Shown: one piece after another, positions 48,606-60,454 of the stretch
Numbering within the stretch: the first letter of the stretch is position 1
Layout of the letters: each line of letters begins with the position of its first letter
Source: Amylostereum areolatum
Lineage: Eukaryota; Basidiomycota; Agaricomycetes; Russulales; Stereaceae
NCBI GenBank assembly: GCA_012932865.1
Contig: SAXG01000111.1
Span: 1-61,020 of the forward strand
Direction: 5' to 3'
DNA length: 61,020 nucleotides
Program-made: the position numbers and the translations under genes
The notes under the pieces: generated by a model
Told to the model about the DNA's origin: nothing
Seen by the model: only the letters and a program-made list of their open reading frames with translations
Databases searched by the model: none

Positions 48606-50089
48606 CTTTCCCAATTAGTCCTGATACATAGCTGCTTTTAATCTATACCTGAGGTGTGAACATAAGTTCCCTGCTTTGATGGTCCTTCATCATTAAAGGT
48701 GGGTGCACCAGACAATATAGTACGAGATCTAGGGCCCTGAGGGCATCATAGGCAAGGGGAGGTGTGGGGGTCTCACCGGAGGCGGAAATGTAACTCTTCT
48801 TGTATCCCTCTACTGTGAGAGAGCGCGCGAACGGTGGCAATGATGATGGAAAGAGAGCGGACGCACAATATACCTCTCCCCGTTGCGCCTGTTACACCTT
48901 CCGACGTGACCTGCTGAAACCGACGATCTTGAAACCGACGATCTTGAAACCGACGATCTTGAAACCGACTCTTGTGAAGACCGCGAGACTTCGATCTCCA
49001 CTTCCGGCCAATGGAGCCCCATATACCTCAATACCTTGCCGACGTACGGGGAGAGGTGCGACTCAGCCGTGCTGGCTCGTATCAGGGAGCTGGTAAGTGC
49101 ACCTCCGTGCTCTACTTACAGGCCTCTGGTGTACTCACTATGTCTCCTTGCCGTCGCCCCACAATGTGCATACGCGATCACGGCGCATCCTCAGAAACCC
49201 GGCGCCGACTTGCCCACAACGCCCATCCTGCATAACAGCGTCCCGACAACGACCCGAAATTTCCTTCTTGACCCACAGGGGACTACGGATGGCATACGTG
49301 TCACCTTTGGAAAGCCATCCAGTCGCACTGGAGATGATAGGGTTCGCCCAATCCGCCGCCTTCAAGGCCGAAGCCATCTCCGGTCGACTCATCGCATCTT
49401 AATACTCCCTCTCTCGATTGACCATGAGCGTTCACGACCTCACTTTCGTGCGTCAGTGACGTTCTTGCCATTTCCCTTTACGTCAACACCTCACTCAGCT
49501 TCAATGCGAAATTTGTCAGCAGGATGCACTAGGGGGCATTGACACGTCTAACAGCATTGAAGCAAGTGCAGGAACCAATCGCGCAAAGTGGGTGAAAGTG
49601 AGATCCTTTCGCCATACATCAGACACATTTCGTGTCATTGTGCGTTGTTTCGCCGGGAGCTGCCAGTGCTGCGCGGCAGAGCCCGACCGAACTGGAAAAA
49701 CAAGTGATATCGATATTGACTAGGACTCGCGGACCCTCGTGGTTTGTTTCTCCTCGACTCCCTTGTCGCTTTGTCTGTGCGCACCTTGTCTCACCTGTTG
49801 ATTGTACCCTAATTTGAATGATGTGTTTCGCTACAGGGCCTTTATCTATGGATACAGATATCTCGTACATGTGGTAAAGTCCCTTCCAGCCGTGTCCCCT
49901 TGGACAACGGTTGTTTGTCTTTCGCAACGAAAAACAGCATATATTCGAAGCAAGGTGAAACCCTGCTCCCCCTTCATCCTCTCGTTCGCGTGCCGTCGAA
50001 TCCTCTCGCCTTTGCATATCAAGAGTAATACTGAAAGGGGTTTTCCCGTTTCCCATTCCGTACAGAAGCAGCTGACATATATATATTAG
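48606..50089. other. repeat-rich intergenic region
   Basis: It contains a 15 bp tandem repeat (48916-48969), one right-type end of the GACGCAC family (49435-49455) and a partial left-type end (49593-49606). A frame near 49240-49400 (RNFLLDPQGTTDGIRV on plus; SSATGWLSKGDTYAIRSP on minus) might be a relic but is unassigned. A TATATATATT run sits directly before the next ATG (50077-50087). Confidence 0.45.
48916..48969. repeat. 15 bp tandem repeat, 3.6 copies
   Basis: GAAACCGACGATCTT occurs at 48916, 48931 and 48946, with a partial fourth copy. The units are identical, so the array is young. Confidence 0.95.
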
Positions 50090-51582
50090 ATGCTCTTGCG
50101 CCTCTCCCCTGAACTTGTGCAAGAAATTGCGCTTTACTCTGCCGCAAACAACGATCTAATCGCGTTATCCCTCACCAACAAATGCATCCTCGAAAGTCTA
50201 AAACTCGCCATCATTCACAAGCAGCGTGTCGTCAATGCCGGTTGGGAGGTCGAGTGTGTTTCAGACCCATCGATTGACTTGAAATCTCACTGGAGAAGTG
50301 TCAATATCTGCTTTGTCCAATTTGAGAACCGTCTCGACAGCCTGGAGAAAAGACTCTCTGCTCCTTTGCACCGACGTGAGTCAATAACACACCAGTTATC
50401 TCATTTAGTGGATTATCGTTAATGTCCCAAATAGCTGATCCTATGGAAGAACGAACTTTGATAACCCGGGGCACTTCCAAGCTCTGGGGATATAGAGATC
50501 TCCATATTGCCCACAGCGTTGAGACTTTTACCGACTTGGTAACTCTTGGTAGCGAGTTACAGTCCCTCAATATCTACAAGAGTAACATGGGTTTCTCAGC
50601 CATGTATTCATTTTTCTCACTTGGCTTTTCTATGCTAGGCCCTCAAAGTGTGGCGAACCTTTTCGGTGTTACCCGTCGCGATGCATGGCGGGCCATCATT
50701 TCGTACGGCGCATATCTATCCGTCACTCGCAACATTGTAACACCATCGTCCTCGTCCCCGTCTACTTCTATGAACGTCAACGAGGCAAGGGACCTGGGAC
50801 GCTGTATGTTCTTCATAGCAACAGCACTCGTACGAGGTGCCGTCACTTACTAGAGTATTTGCCGGGGCCTACCTTGCTGATGAATTTTTTGCGAAGCATT
50901 CAACCTAGAAAGCATGGAAGATGTTGCAAAAGATGGACAAACAAGGGCCAAAGCCTTTTTTAGTCAAGAATTTCAGAGTCGCTCCCGTCCTTTGGTTCGT
51001 CAAGCTTTTCCGCTCGGCGAACCCCCGCAAGACCTGTCACAGTTGCTTCTTGCTCGGCGCTTTTCCCTATGCTTTGTGGGGCAAATCTTCCTACTGTTCA
51101 AACTCCGTCTCCGACGCGCCAACGCGGCCCTCCCCCTACCAGACCTTACCGGGCTTGACACCTGCGTCGATGCCATGCAATGGGCCTTTGATGCCTTCGC
51201 TGGCCGGGGACACGCCATTCAACGCACGCCGCTTTGGGACTTGATCAAAGCACCAGGGTCGTTCGCACAGTGGCGCGGGTGCACGCAAATGCTTTGTCGG
51301 GATGACATATACATGGACACGTTCAAGGTCACGGTCATCAGTGCAAATGCTACCTCAGCCGTATTTGTACTCCAAGGTTTTGCCTCGTGGACTGGGTATG
51401 TGAACATCGTCCAAGGCACTGTGTCAATGGTATTACAGCGTTCGTACGCTCGCTTCGAATTCCGTGGTATAGTGTCTCCGTGGGGCATCGTGGGACTAAG
51501 GGATGACATCAGCGAGGTTGAGGGAGGGAGATGTGGACCTGAGGGATGGATGTGGTTCTGGCCAGAAGGGTGTGACCTGTAA
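50090..51582 (+). CDS. F-box-like protein, RGIVSPWG family member B
   Basis: Exons 50090-50375, 50435-50836 and 50897-51582 (introns 59 and 60 bp) give 457 residues. It starts MLLRLSPELVQEIALYSAAN, a weak F-box. Family blocks follow: HKQRVVNAGWEVE, LVTLGSELQSLNIYKS, WRAIISYGAYLSV, RRFSLCFVGQIFLLFKLRL, TPLWDLIKAPGSFAQWRGC, and the C-terminal FRGIVSPWGIVG with EGWMWFWP. Relative to member A the order is the same, but A lacks introns. Intact and likely expressed. No known enzyme motif; function unknown. Confidence 0.8.
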
Positions 51583-53067
51583 TGTATCAGGTCCTTTCAT
51601 TTACGCGTAAAATCTTTATCACAGAGGCGTCTTCTTCTTCGCTCGATCACCGCGTGAATCACAGGTGCTCGGCGCTGGTACAACCTGTGGTTGTGTGGTT
51701 ACATGAGGCTGAGCGACGCTGAGTGCGAGAGCTCAGCGAGTGGTGCACAACAGTCCCACACGCAATAACCAGCCCTGGGACTTGCGTTGTTGTACACCCT
51801 AGCTGTGACGCAGTTCGAGCAGCTTGTACACTTGCTCTTGGGGGACCAAGGTAAAGGGAAACTCGTTTGCGAACCTGGCGCGTCTAAAGAGAAGGGCGAC
51901 GAGGCAGACGCTGACGAACCAATCGAGAGACAAGGGCGTAAGCTTTTCCTCCAGTACAAAAAAGATAACGAGGAGCTTACAAAATTTATCGTTCACCCAC
52001 CTCTCAGACACAAATCCTCGCACCTTGGCAAGAACACGGAACCTAAAAGGCGTCTTCCCATGAAGACAGAAGTATTTCCATCCGACCTGTCGAGCTAATG
52101 TCTTCTTATAAGTCCTTAGGAGCGAGTGCGCACTACAAAATTGATGCGAATGCCCGAGTAACGGAAGCAAGTATACGAATATGGGCATGAGATACAAACG
52201 AAATCCATCCATATTCCAGTTGGAGCGGTGATATCCAGTGGGCGTGCGTTATCCTGTGTCCCCTGGGTACTTATCGCTGCCGATCGGCGCGGCTTCCGTT
52301 GTTGAGAGAATAGGCCCGACGTGTTTGTGGTGGTTGCCTAGAATCAGAAGCGGGCCAGCATGTGCTGGAGTACTATATCGTCGCAGAAATCGGTCAGTTC
52401 TTTCTCTGTGCTCTGTTCGCTAACGTACTCACCTAGTTTCATGTGAGGGTCGCGTCTTTAATAGAGAATGCGTTACTTAAGCTTGCGACAAGGGGGGTCC
52501 GTTCTTGGAATGAAGGCGGTAAAAAGTATCATACATTAGAAAGAAGAAATGTGACACCTCCGAAAGCATCCGAACGCGTCAAAATGCGTAGAAAGTGGGA
52601 GGCCGACGAGTACACATACTTGCAGTGAACGCGCGCCCGCAGGAAAAGGGCGCGTTGGACCGCGTCATCTCTCACCATGAGATCGGCGGCCCAGGCATTG
52701 GGGAGCAAAGATGGAGAATAGGAGTGGTCACTGTATATGGCTTGTAAGAGCCTGTACTTTATAGGAATGCGAGGTAGATACGCGTTGAAGATAAGGAAGG
52801 GTGGCGGCGGCACGGCAGGGGTGGAGGCAGCCTTAGCTGGTCCCAGGCTTGTCCTGCCGACGCCCACAAACCCATATGAAAGAACCTCAGAACGGCTGGA
52901 GGCAGACGAGGAGACGGTTGGGCGGGCTGAACATGGATTGATGTAGACAGGTATACTCTTTCTCTCGATTCACTCGCTTCGCTAAGTGTCCGATAAACAA
53001 CAGGTCGGTAACGGGGATGGATAGGTAATTCACAACGAGTTGGATGAGGTGAGTAACTAACTAACTT
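51583..53067. other. intergenic with ambiguous frames
   Basis: A minus frame 51799-52212 (137 codons, ATG start) and an overlapping plus frame (51787-52098, Lys/Glu-rich) compete; neither has a recognisable domain. A minus frame 52529-52867 (FNAYLPRIPIKYRLLQAIYS) has good composition but starts only with GTG and no exon partner is found. Possible relics. Confidence 0.35.
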
Positions 53068-53424
53068 TCAACGGCCTGTGAAGGAGCATTCTTCCCCATG
53101 CACATCTCGATTTTGACACCGAAAAAATTCCATTAACGGTCTCCCATACAGGGGCGTTGCCTCGCTGGTTATCGTATGCACATCGCCAGGGTCAGATTGG
53201 AAGAACGCTATGGCGCCCAGAATGACGAACGTGACAAACACGACGCAGGCAACACCGAGATGGCGGAGGTCGGGGCCACTGCGTAACAGCGGTGGACGCG
53301 ACATCTTGTGAGGCCTTGCTATAAATGCGAACGTGATAGCGATGTAATGCCAGACAACACGGCAGCATCGGGGAAGCTCTCTGAGCGAGCCTCGCATGTG
53401 CGTCGCCAGTGCATGTTTCTCCAT
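53068..53424 (-). CDS. small single-pass membrane protein
   Basis: The open frame is 118 codons from 53424, but the ATG at 53304 is more likely: it is preceded by a TATA-like TTTATAGC about 20 bases upstream and gives a 78-residue protein. That form has a short basic N-terminus, one hydrophobic helix (LGVACVVFVTFVILGAIAFF) and a soluble acidic tail with two Cys. No family recognised. A TATA box this close to the start would be unusual, so it could also be part of a larger spliced gene. Confidence 0.4.
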   Translation of the reverse strand: MEKHALATHMRGSLRELPRCCRVVWHYIAITFAFIARPHKMSRPPLLRSGPDLRHLGVACVVFVTFVILGAIAFFQSDPGDVHTITSEATPLYGRPLMEFFRCQNRDVHGEECSFTGR

Positions 53425-54006
53425 GGGAGGCGAAGGTGTAAGGCCTGGAGAAGGCTCGTGAAACAGGCGAGAACTAATGAAGTCGGTTACTCACCGGCAG
53501 TCAAGTACAGCCGCCAGGTGTGAAAGAAATATGGCATAGAAGCTTGCCATCCCAGGAATACAGGCCAGGAATCAGAAACGGCCCGTATCACTTCGGATTC
53601 ACCGTCCGTCGCATTCGTGTTCATCGTGGCCCCTTCATCATGCCCGTCACCCTGGACTGCAGCAAGGTGGCCAAACCAGCCTGCATCTACAAACTCGGTT
53701 GCAAGATCACGCGAGCCAGTACCTCTGTCGACCTGCAACCGCGTGGGTGGCGATAGGGGTATGCCACTGCCTGAGGTGTCGGGGCTTGCAGTCTCTACGC
53801 ACAATCCTCATTAATTTGCGCAGATACGACAAACACGAGAAGCGCACCAGCAGAATCTTGATTTGAAGCTATCTCTGTATGCCTCCCGGAAATCGACAGA
53901 CCTGCCTCACGGTTTTCGAGCTCTGGTACTTGCTCAAAGTCTGATACTGTGGATGTTCCCCGGTCCGTCGTCTACGGAAGATTGGTTAAGGTATTCTCTA
54001 TCAATC
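53425..54006. other. intergenic, open minus frame
   Basis: A minus frame ending near 53487 reads SDSWPVFLGWQASMPYFF, then TWRLYLTAG before a GTGAGT; it could be an exon of an unresolved membrane protein. Nothing firm. Confidence 0.35.
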
Positions 54007-54456
54007 TTATGCTCTACTCACAGATCGAGACGCCTTCCATCCAACTGCAATTCGCCTGGCAAGATATGTTACCGAAACGAAGGACTTGAATGAGATACAG
54101 GAACTCACGAGTCTGCCCGCCTCCGGAGCTTACCTTGCTCGGCATTAAGCCTGTTGAGGGCGGAAACTGTGGCTTTGTGTTCCTCTTGCAGCTCCGAGTG
54201 CGCAGCTTCAAGGGCCGTATACTTATTTTCAGATTCGCTGTACTTGCTGATCATAGATTGTAGCCGACCGGCCAGTCCTTCGTTCTCTTTCGTCAATTCG
54301 TCCACGAGATCACGTCCCTTCGCCACGTCTTCATCGAGCCTCGCGATTGCTTGTACATGGTTAGCACACTCCTGAATACAGTGTAAGACATTTCGAACGA
54401 GGGTTGTGTCTAAGGTGAGCGCTCACTGCGACCAGGCGAGCATTCTCATCCCTCAT
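54007..54456 (-). CDS. small coiled-coil protein
   Basis: Exons 54427-54456, 54109-54371 and 54007-54055 join in frame to 113 residues. The middle exon is a long amphipathic helix (ENEGLAGRLQSMISKYSESE, then ALEAAHSELQEEHKATVSAL) with heptad Leu/Ala, so it should dimerise. The upstream frame stays open past the ATG used here (EEDLIV), so further 5' exons are possible. Splice sites are GTGAGC...TTCAG and GTGAGT...GCCAG. Function unknown. Confidence 0.5.
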
Positions 54457-55151
54457 GCATACAATCAAATCCTCTTCGGAAGTCAACGATATCTATCCGT
54501 AATATCATCAGTCATTGCACGAGGAAGCCTGAGGCGGCGCATACCGGCGTCTGGGTCCCAGACGAGGGGACACGGAAAGGAACGCAATCGGATGGCGCAG
54601 TTCTGCGTCGATACGGGAAATCGTTGTCGGCCATGGCAAGAGTCGGTGACCTCGTGGGAAGGATACCGGCCAGATGAACGGTGTAAAAGGGGGCGGGTCC
54701 AGTCAGCATCCTGAGTCGTTTTATAGTCTGGCTTTGCATCGAGGCGCACAAAGGTGAATATGCATGAACCGGTCACCAAACAAATCGCCTGCTTTATGCC
54801 CTTTCTGCCTTTATCTTCCTGATGAGTCGCCCTGCCTTGCCCTCCAAGCCACCATGGAGCATCCGACAAAGCTTGTGATAGAGAAAGGAAGTCATTGTAC
54901 GTCTTTTTGATACTGATCGTATCACGAGAAAAGGAGCAGGTTTGTCTTGATCTGCGTATTGATTACTGCTCGGCGCTCGCCACGTATCCTGGTATCTATA
55001 CACACTCCTACATGTGGTATGGCGCCGCTATGATCAGTACGCTCAACTAGCCAATTGCGCCAGGAGGAAGCCTCGGGAAGTAAAGATAGCTTATATGAAA
55101 CAACGCCAAGTACATGGGAAAGCACCGGTGTATGATTACAAGTGCACTTGA
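54457..55151. other. intergenic, nothing assigned
   Basis: No coding exon chain is visible; short frames only. Confidence 0.5.
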
Positions 55152-57238
55152 TTATGTTTCATTACTGGAGAAGATGGTAAGACGGCAATTCGCATGCAGT
55201 GACATAAGCATGGCGCTCACCACTACGACCCTCACCGTTGACTGGCCATCGCTCTGGATGACCGTGAACCTCCAATCTCTCGCACATCCCGCCCTTACAA
55301 TCGAGCCCCGCATCTTCACTTCCGGGACGACTGCATTTACTTGTGCGGCCCAGTCCTCGCCGGTCATCCACCCGAGTGACTCTTTGCATGCTAGCCTCAC
55401 GTCCTTGACGGACAAGCTTTGCAGTCCGAGGTTGATCTCCGCGCGGAACCTCAACATGTCGACAAAATCTTCTTCTTTTGATCCCTCGAGCCCGACACCT
55501 CCTCTGGGGGAAAGAAAGAACAGTGGGATGAGAGGTCTGAAGTGCAACTGGTCTATCTGGAGACGCCGTAGCGCAGGTAGGAAGACAAATGTGTCATGGG
55601 ACTTGTTTCTGCCCATAGCTGACAGGATGGACAGAGATGGCATTTTCACGATTGACAGTGCCTGCACGTTGCTGAACCTGGCCAATGCACGTCGCCATTG
55701 AGAGACCTCGTAAAATGTGGGAGAGGAAAGCTCCAGAACTTCTATAGAGGAAGCATCGAAATGCAACCCGATATACTGAAGTACGTCCACAGATAGCTCC
55801 GAGGTCTGATCCCGTCCATGCAATGTGATGTCGAGCAAGCACGTGAAGTCGCATGCGAAAGCGTGCGTCATTGCCAGGCTGGGGGAGCGCAGCCCATTCA
55901 CGCGCGCGCAGAATCGTAGTCGAAGGATGTCAGAAATGTTGTCTTCCACAATCGAAAGGCCGGTGACAGGCATGTCGGGGCGTAAAGCTCTGGCGTGTGA
56001 TAGCAGTTCTTGGATAAAAGTCAATCTGTGAATATGGGCCGCCGATGTGGTGTCGACGTCGCCAACGCCATCTGCCTCCCAATCTTCCGCGCAATCCACG
56101 CAGACGTCCACCATGGCAGTGGCGGGGGACGATCAAATGGGCCCACAAAGCTTGACATCCCTCGACGAACCCGTGGGCCCGGAGCTCCGTGAGGTGGGGT
56201 AAGTTGACAATCGGTTCTCGACGATGCTCTTCCATCTCGTGCGGCGTCAAAAAGGGGACCGTTTGGATGAGACGTATGACCTGAAGCTGTGAAGACCCTT
56301 TGATTGCCTGCCACAACAGGCTCCAGGGGAGAGCCGAGGAGATTGACAGCGGGGGATTGTGGACGATTTCAAGATAGGTGAGGAGGGAGGAGGTGATGGG
56401 GATGAACGTGTTTGTGAGAGAGACATGACGAAGGAAGGGGGTATTCAATGTTGTGAAAGAACGTGATGGGCGGCTTGTCAGGCGAGGGCGCTGCAGCTCG
56501 ACCACGAGTCGCTCGAGTGGTAGTGTAGATGGCCTTCGAAGCTCGTCAAGGATGTCCGAGTCCCACACCAATGGATCGTCGATGGGATCTACGATTTCGA
56601 TCACTTTCGCCCGACATACGTTCTCCTGTGCAAACCGAATTGTGGCCAGGGGGACAAGGTCTCGACAGGTGTTCGTTTGGATAGTGATGGGCATGCTTCC
56701 CGCGCGGGCCAAAAGTTCTTCGTGGACCCACGGTACAAGGGTTACAACACCTGCCCAGAGCGCAGGGATACTGAGAAGGACGTTCCTTAGCTTGCGGCAA
56801 ACGTGTCCGGTTTTGATCCAGCCCAAGCGGTCAGATCGCGGTTGATGCTTCTGTGAGAAGCCCCTATGATTGTGGGTAGAGGATAGGGGCCTTTTGGGAG
56901 GTGTAGGAGGGTTGATGAGGGCGACAATGGTCAGGATTTCGCCTAAGACCTCGGGGGGTACGGAAAAGAACGGAAGGCACGCATTACGTCGCGCTTTCAG
57001 CTGCAACAAGATGCCTTCAAGGCATCGAAGGCCGTCATTGATTTGGTCCGCGACCACGGCGGAGGAATGGCCCAGGAGGAGAGCCTGATCAATTTCGTGG
57101 ATGCGCGCTCGTCCAGCCACGGCGAGCAGTCCATCGCTAGATCCGGCTACTATGAATGATACACATGCGGCGAAAAAGGTATATAACGCACTAGGTCTTC
57201 AGGTCGACGGAGATTTCGACGTCACTCCTCTCAAGCAT
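55152..57238 (-). CDS. F-box/LRR-like protein with a one-base frame break
   Basis: Exon 1 is 57192-57238 (MLERSDVEISVDLKT), intron 57137-57191, exon 2 57136-55152. The N-terminal part (IHEIDQALLLGHSSAVVADQ, LPFFSVPPEVLGEI, CRKLRNVLLSIPALWAGV) is the helix plus F-box layout of basidiomycete F-box proteins: SVPPEVLGEIL is the core and CRKLRNVLLSIPALW the end. About 600 residues of LRR-like sequence follow. Near 56124-56128 the frame shifts at a run of five C (minus); one C fewer would join the halves (LIVP to MVDVCVDC). So either the assembly has an extra base or the gene is newly broken. Confidence 0.65.
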
Positions 57239-57375
57239 AGCAGTGATATTCGATTAAACCACTAGGTAGGGGGGAGGGGGGGCAGGGTGAGAAAAAATGG
57301 CGAGCGACAATGAGCTCAGATACTAGCTTTTTGAAGCTTCCCCAAAGGAAGAGCACAAAGCACAGGGTCTTGCCG

Positions 57376-57510
57376 TAGGTTATACAGACTTGTCGAATCG
57401 CCTTGCGACGGGGCATGCTTTGTTCGGGAAAATGATTACCGCATAGTAGGTGATACAAACTCGCCGAGTCGCCTTGCAGCGGGGCTTTGTTTGGAGAAAT
57501 ATTGACGGCA
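57376..57510. repeat. diverged 71 bp tandem duplication
   Basis: TAGGTTATACAGACTTGTCG (57376) and TAGGTGATACAAACTCGCCG (57447) start two copies sharing TCGCCTTGC, GGGGC and TTTG words. Non-coding. Confidence 0.75.
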
Positions 57511-57583
57511 CATGAATGCACATCTCAGGGCGAGGTTGAGTTCTCTCGGTACTATGCTGAGGAAAGAGGGATGGGAGCGACTC

Positions 57584-57831
57584 TGACGCACAAAAGTGAG
57601 ATCGAGAGCGCTTGTCAAGAGGCAAAGTTGACGACGCGTTCGCGCGTTCAGCGGCACAATGCGTGACACTTGCGTTACCTCGCGTGACACGCGGGCCGCC
57701 GCGCGGGATTTCGCGATGCCGCCCAAGTCCACATGTTCCGTCTTGGACTCTTGGTTACGTCTTTCGCCCCTTCACGTTCTTGGTCTTTGGTCTTTGCACC
57801 TGCCTCTTTCGATCTCACTTTTGTGCGTCGA
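57584..57831. mobile_element. GACGCAC inverted-repeat element, copy 5
   Basis: The left end 57584-57605 has GACGCACAAAAGTGAGATC and the right end 57809-57831 its exact inverse. 248 bp; the interior shares ACGCGTTCGCGCG with copy 1 and ATGTTCCGTCTT with copies 2 and 3, so the interiors are related as well as the ends. Confidence 0.85.
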
Positions 57832-58852
57832 ACGCGGCTTACCCATTGACTCGCCTTTCATGTTTCTCGACCGCGCCGAAACGCTTCGTCGCGCTCAGCT
57901 AATTGGGATGCTGTGTCGCTGAGGTCTCACGGAGGTGAGTTCGCAGCCTGGACGCAACCCACACCACACTCACCTCCATTAGCTTAACGTTGCCGTTCAA
58001 GCCGCAACCAGGCACTGTAGCTTGTTATCACGACATCTGAGGGAAGAAGGAGACGGTGGCTATCATCACCCGTGAGTTGATGGCCATACTCAGTGTGCCC
58101 ACTCCAGTAGCGGCCGATGCTGGGCACGGCGTATAATGCCATACATGATCGTCATCATCTGTGTCCACCGGGTTTCAAATTTAGGCCTTCTGCATTGCAT
58201 AGCGATTTGTTCCCTATAGCTCAGATCAGTTGACGTTACCTTTCAGTCGAGGGTGATGCCTACCGACGTCGCTGGCGTTCCGCCCACGCAGCAGGTGGTT
58301 ATGAACGGACACGCTTGAGGACGTCCCCGAGCCGCTCCGGCACCCCGCACTCCGGCAAGCGGCCAGCAACGCCTACACTGCCAACCTCCTGCGTTAGTTC
58401 ACGGCTCCAGCTACCCAACACTCCGACACCCCCGCGTCATCAATGTACTCGCCTTACACCACCGTTTGAACCACATACGCGCCATATGCGTGTACTTAAA
58501 TAATCCACGTGGGGTCCTCCGAACCCCGCCATCGCCGCTTCTTATTTCATCCACATTCTTTCTTCAATCCCAGCTTGTTCGAACGGCCCAGAATAAAGTA
58601 CTAATGTCGTCGAACCAAAACATTCTTTGGCGGCCATGTTGTTTCTCCTTTCTACGTCATTTGTTGGCTTTACAACGCGACCTATGTCAAAAGACAGAAA
58701 AGACAGGTTTATAAGTTCAGAGCTCTCAGCTCCCATCAACTCCCTCCCTCTTATCCTCGTCTCCGTCCACAACCTCCCTACAAAATTTCAGACACTTCCG
58801 GTTTGTTTTTCTCATGCTGTACTGGTCGGACACTCGCTAGACACACATCTAG
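57832..58852. other. intergenic, upstream of the third F-box-like gene
   Basis: No gene. A TTTATAAG motif at about 58708 could be the TATA box of the downstream gene (ATG at 58853). Confidence 0.45.
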
Positions 58853-60454
58853 ATGTTATCGACCCTCTCTACCGAACTAGTGCAGGACATTGCGCTCTAC
58901 ATCTGCAAGAAACAATGACCTTGTAGCACTTTCCCTCACCAACAAGCACGTGCACGGAGTGTTGCAGCTGGGCGCCATCTACAAACAACGCGCTGCGAAC
59001 GCAGGTTGGGATGTAGGACGCGGGGGAGGAACCAGGCATCTTCCATTCCTCCGATGAGGTTTCCTACTGGAAAAATCTCAACACCCGCTGCGCCCGAGTT
59101 GAGAATCTCATTCATGGTATCGGGATCAAGCTTTACGCACCTCTGAAAAAGCGCGGATCAACTTGGCCGGTCGCGGTGACTCTTCTAGACAAGGTTCCGC
59201 GCGACATGACCATCGACCAGAAGTGTCAGCATGCAGCCTCCGTGTATTCTGACCTTCACGTGTCTCACAGTGGCGAGACTTTCGCTCAAGCGATTGCCCT
59301 CGGTGCGGCACTTCAATCCCTCGATCTCCATCAGAGTAGGTCCTTTTACGCGCATACGTTTCGTTGCCCGTGCCCGGCTTGACCGTTTGTGCCAGATATC
59401 TGCAACCTAGCAGGCCTATACAACCCTGTCAATCGTATTGCCTGGCGAATGATCATTGCATATAGCGCCTATTTATCCCTCAGCCAGAACAGTGTGGCCG
59501 CGCCGTCACGGTCCATGTCGATGGAGGATGCAAACGGCCTAGAACGCTTTATCTTTTTCCTCGCGACAACCCTGGCACAAGGTATGGATGATGTCTTCTT
59601 CATGCGATCAACCTTGTTGACCTCATTGGAACCAAGCCATCAACCTATCCTCGGACAGCATCAAGACTATGATTATGCAAGACGGCCGACTCGCCTCGGA
59701 AGCATTTTTCAGTCCGGAGCTTGTAGTTCGCTCTAGCCCGCTCGTTCATCGAGCGTTTCCGCTCAACAACCCATCGGGCAAGCTACCGAGCGTATTCCTC
59801 TCCCGGCGATTCTCGCTGTGCTTCCTCGTGCAGGTTTTCTTACTGCTCAAACTCCACGCCCAAACGGCCCGCTTTCCTACGGTCGATCGTGACTTCGGTC
59901 TCTTGGTTAACGCCCTACCCTTTTCTCCCCCTGCAACCGCCACTATAACGCGATGGGCGTTGAATGCCTTTGAAAGTCCAGGCCCAAATCCTCGGGGTCA
60001 TAACACGCCCCTTTGGGACCTGATGCAGCAGCCAGGCTCGTCCATCCGTTGGCATGGGTGTAAGCAAGTCCGAAGCAACCCCACGCTCTCCGGGATCACA
60101 TTCACGACCACTGCGGTTATAGTCGAATCCGATGAAGTCCTGTTTGAGGCTGAAAACGTGGGAGTGCCTTTGGACCGTGTGGCGCCAGACTGGGCGCCAG
60201 ACTGGGCTCATGCTTCTCACTGGGATGGTGTTTTCAATGTGCAACAGGGTACAATATCGCTCACGCGGGAGAACTGGGAAGATCTCACCGAATTCCGCGG
60301 CATAGTGTCGCCGTGGGGGATAGTAGGAGTTTGGGATAATGTTGATAGTGACTCTTGGTACGTTGAAGAGTTCGAGGACATTCAGGTCGGATCCGGAGGA
60401 TGGATGTGGCTCTGGCCGTGTGTTTGCAGTCAACCTTGTCACCAGGATGATTAG
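58853..60454 (+). pseudogene. F-box-like protein, RGIVSPWG family member C, frameshifted
   Basis: The start MLSTLSTELVQDIALYIC aligns with members A and B. The frame then shifts near 58905 (NNDLVALSLTNK continues in another frame) and again near 59045 (SDEVSYWKNLNTRCARVENL). The remainder is clean: introns 59339-about 59399 and 59581-about 59635, then RRFSLCFLVQVFLLLKL, TPLWDLMQQPGSSIRWHGC, FRGIVSPWGIVG and GGWMWLWP to a stop at 60454. There is a 13-base in-frame duplication giving DWAPDWA. Two one-base shifts early in the frame suggest a young pseudogene or two assembly errors. Confidence 0.7.

Noticed and set aside
50077..50087. TATATATATT as promoter of F-box-like gene B
   Set aside because: It ends two bases before the ATG, so a transcript started from it would lack the start codon.
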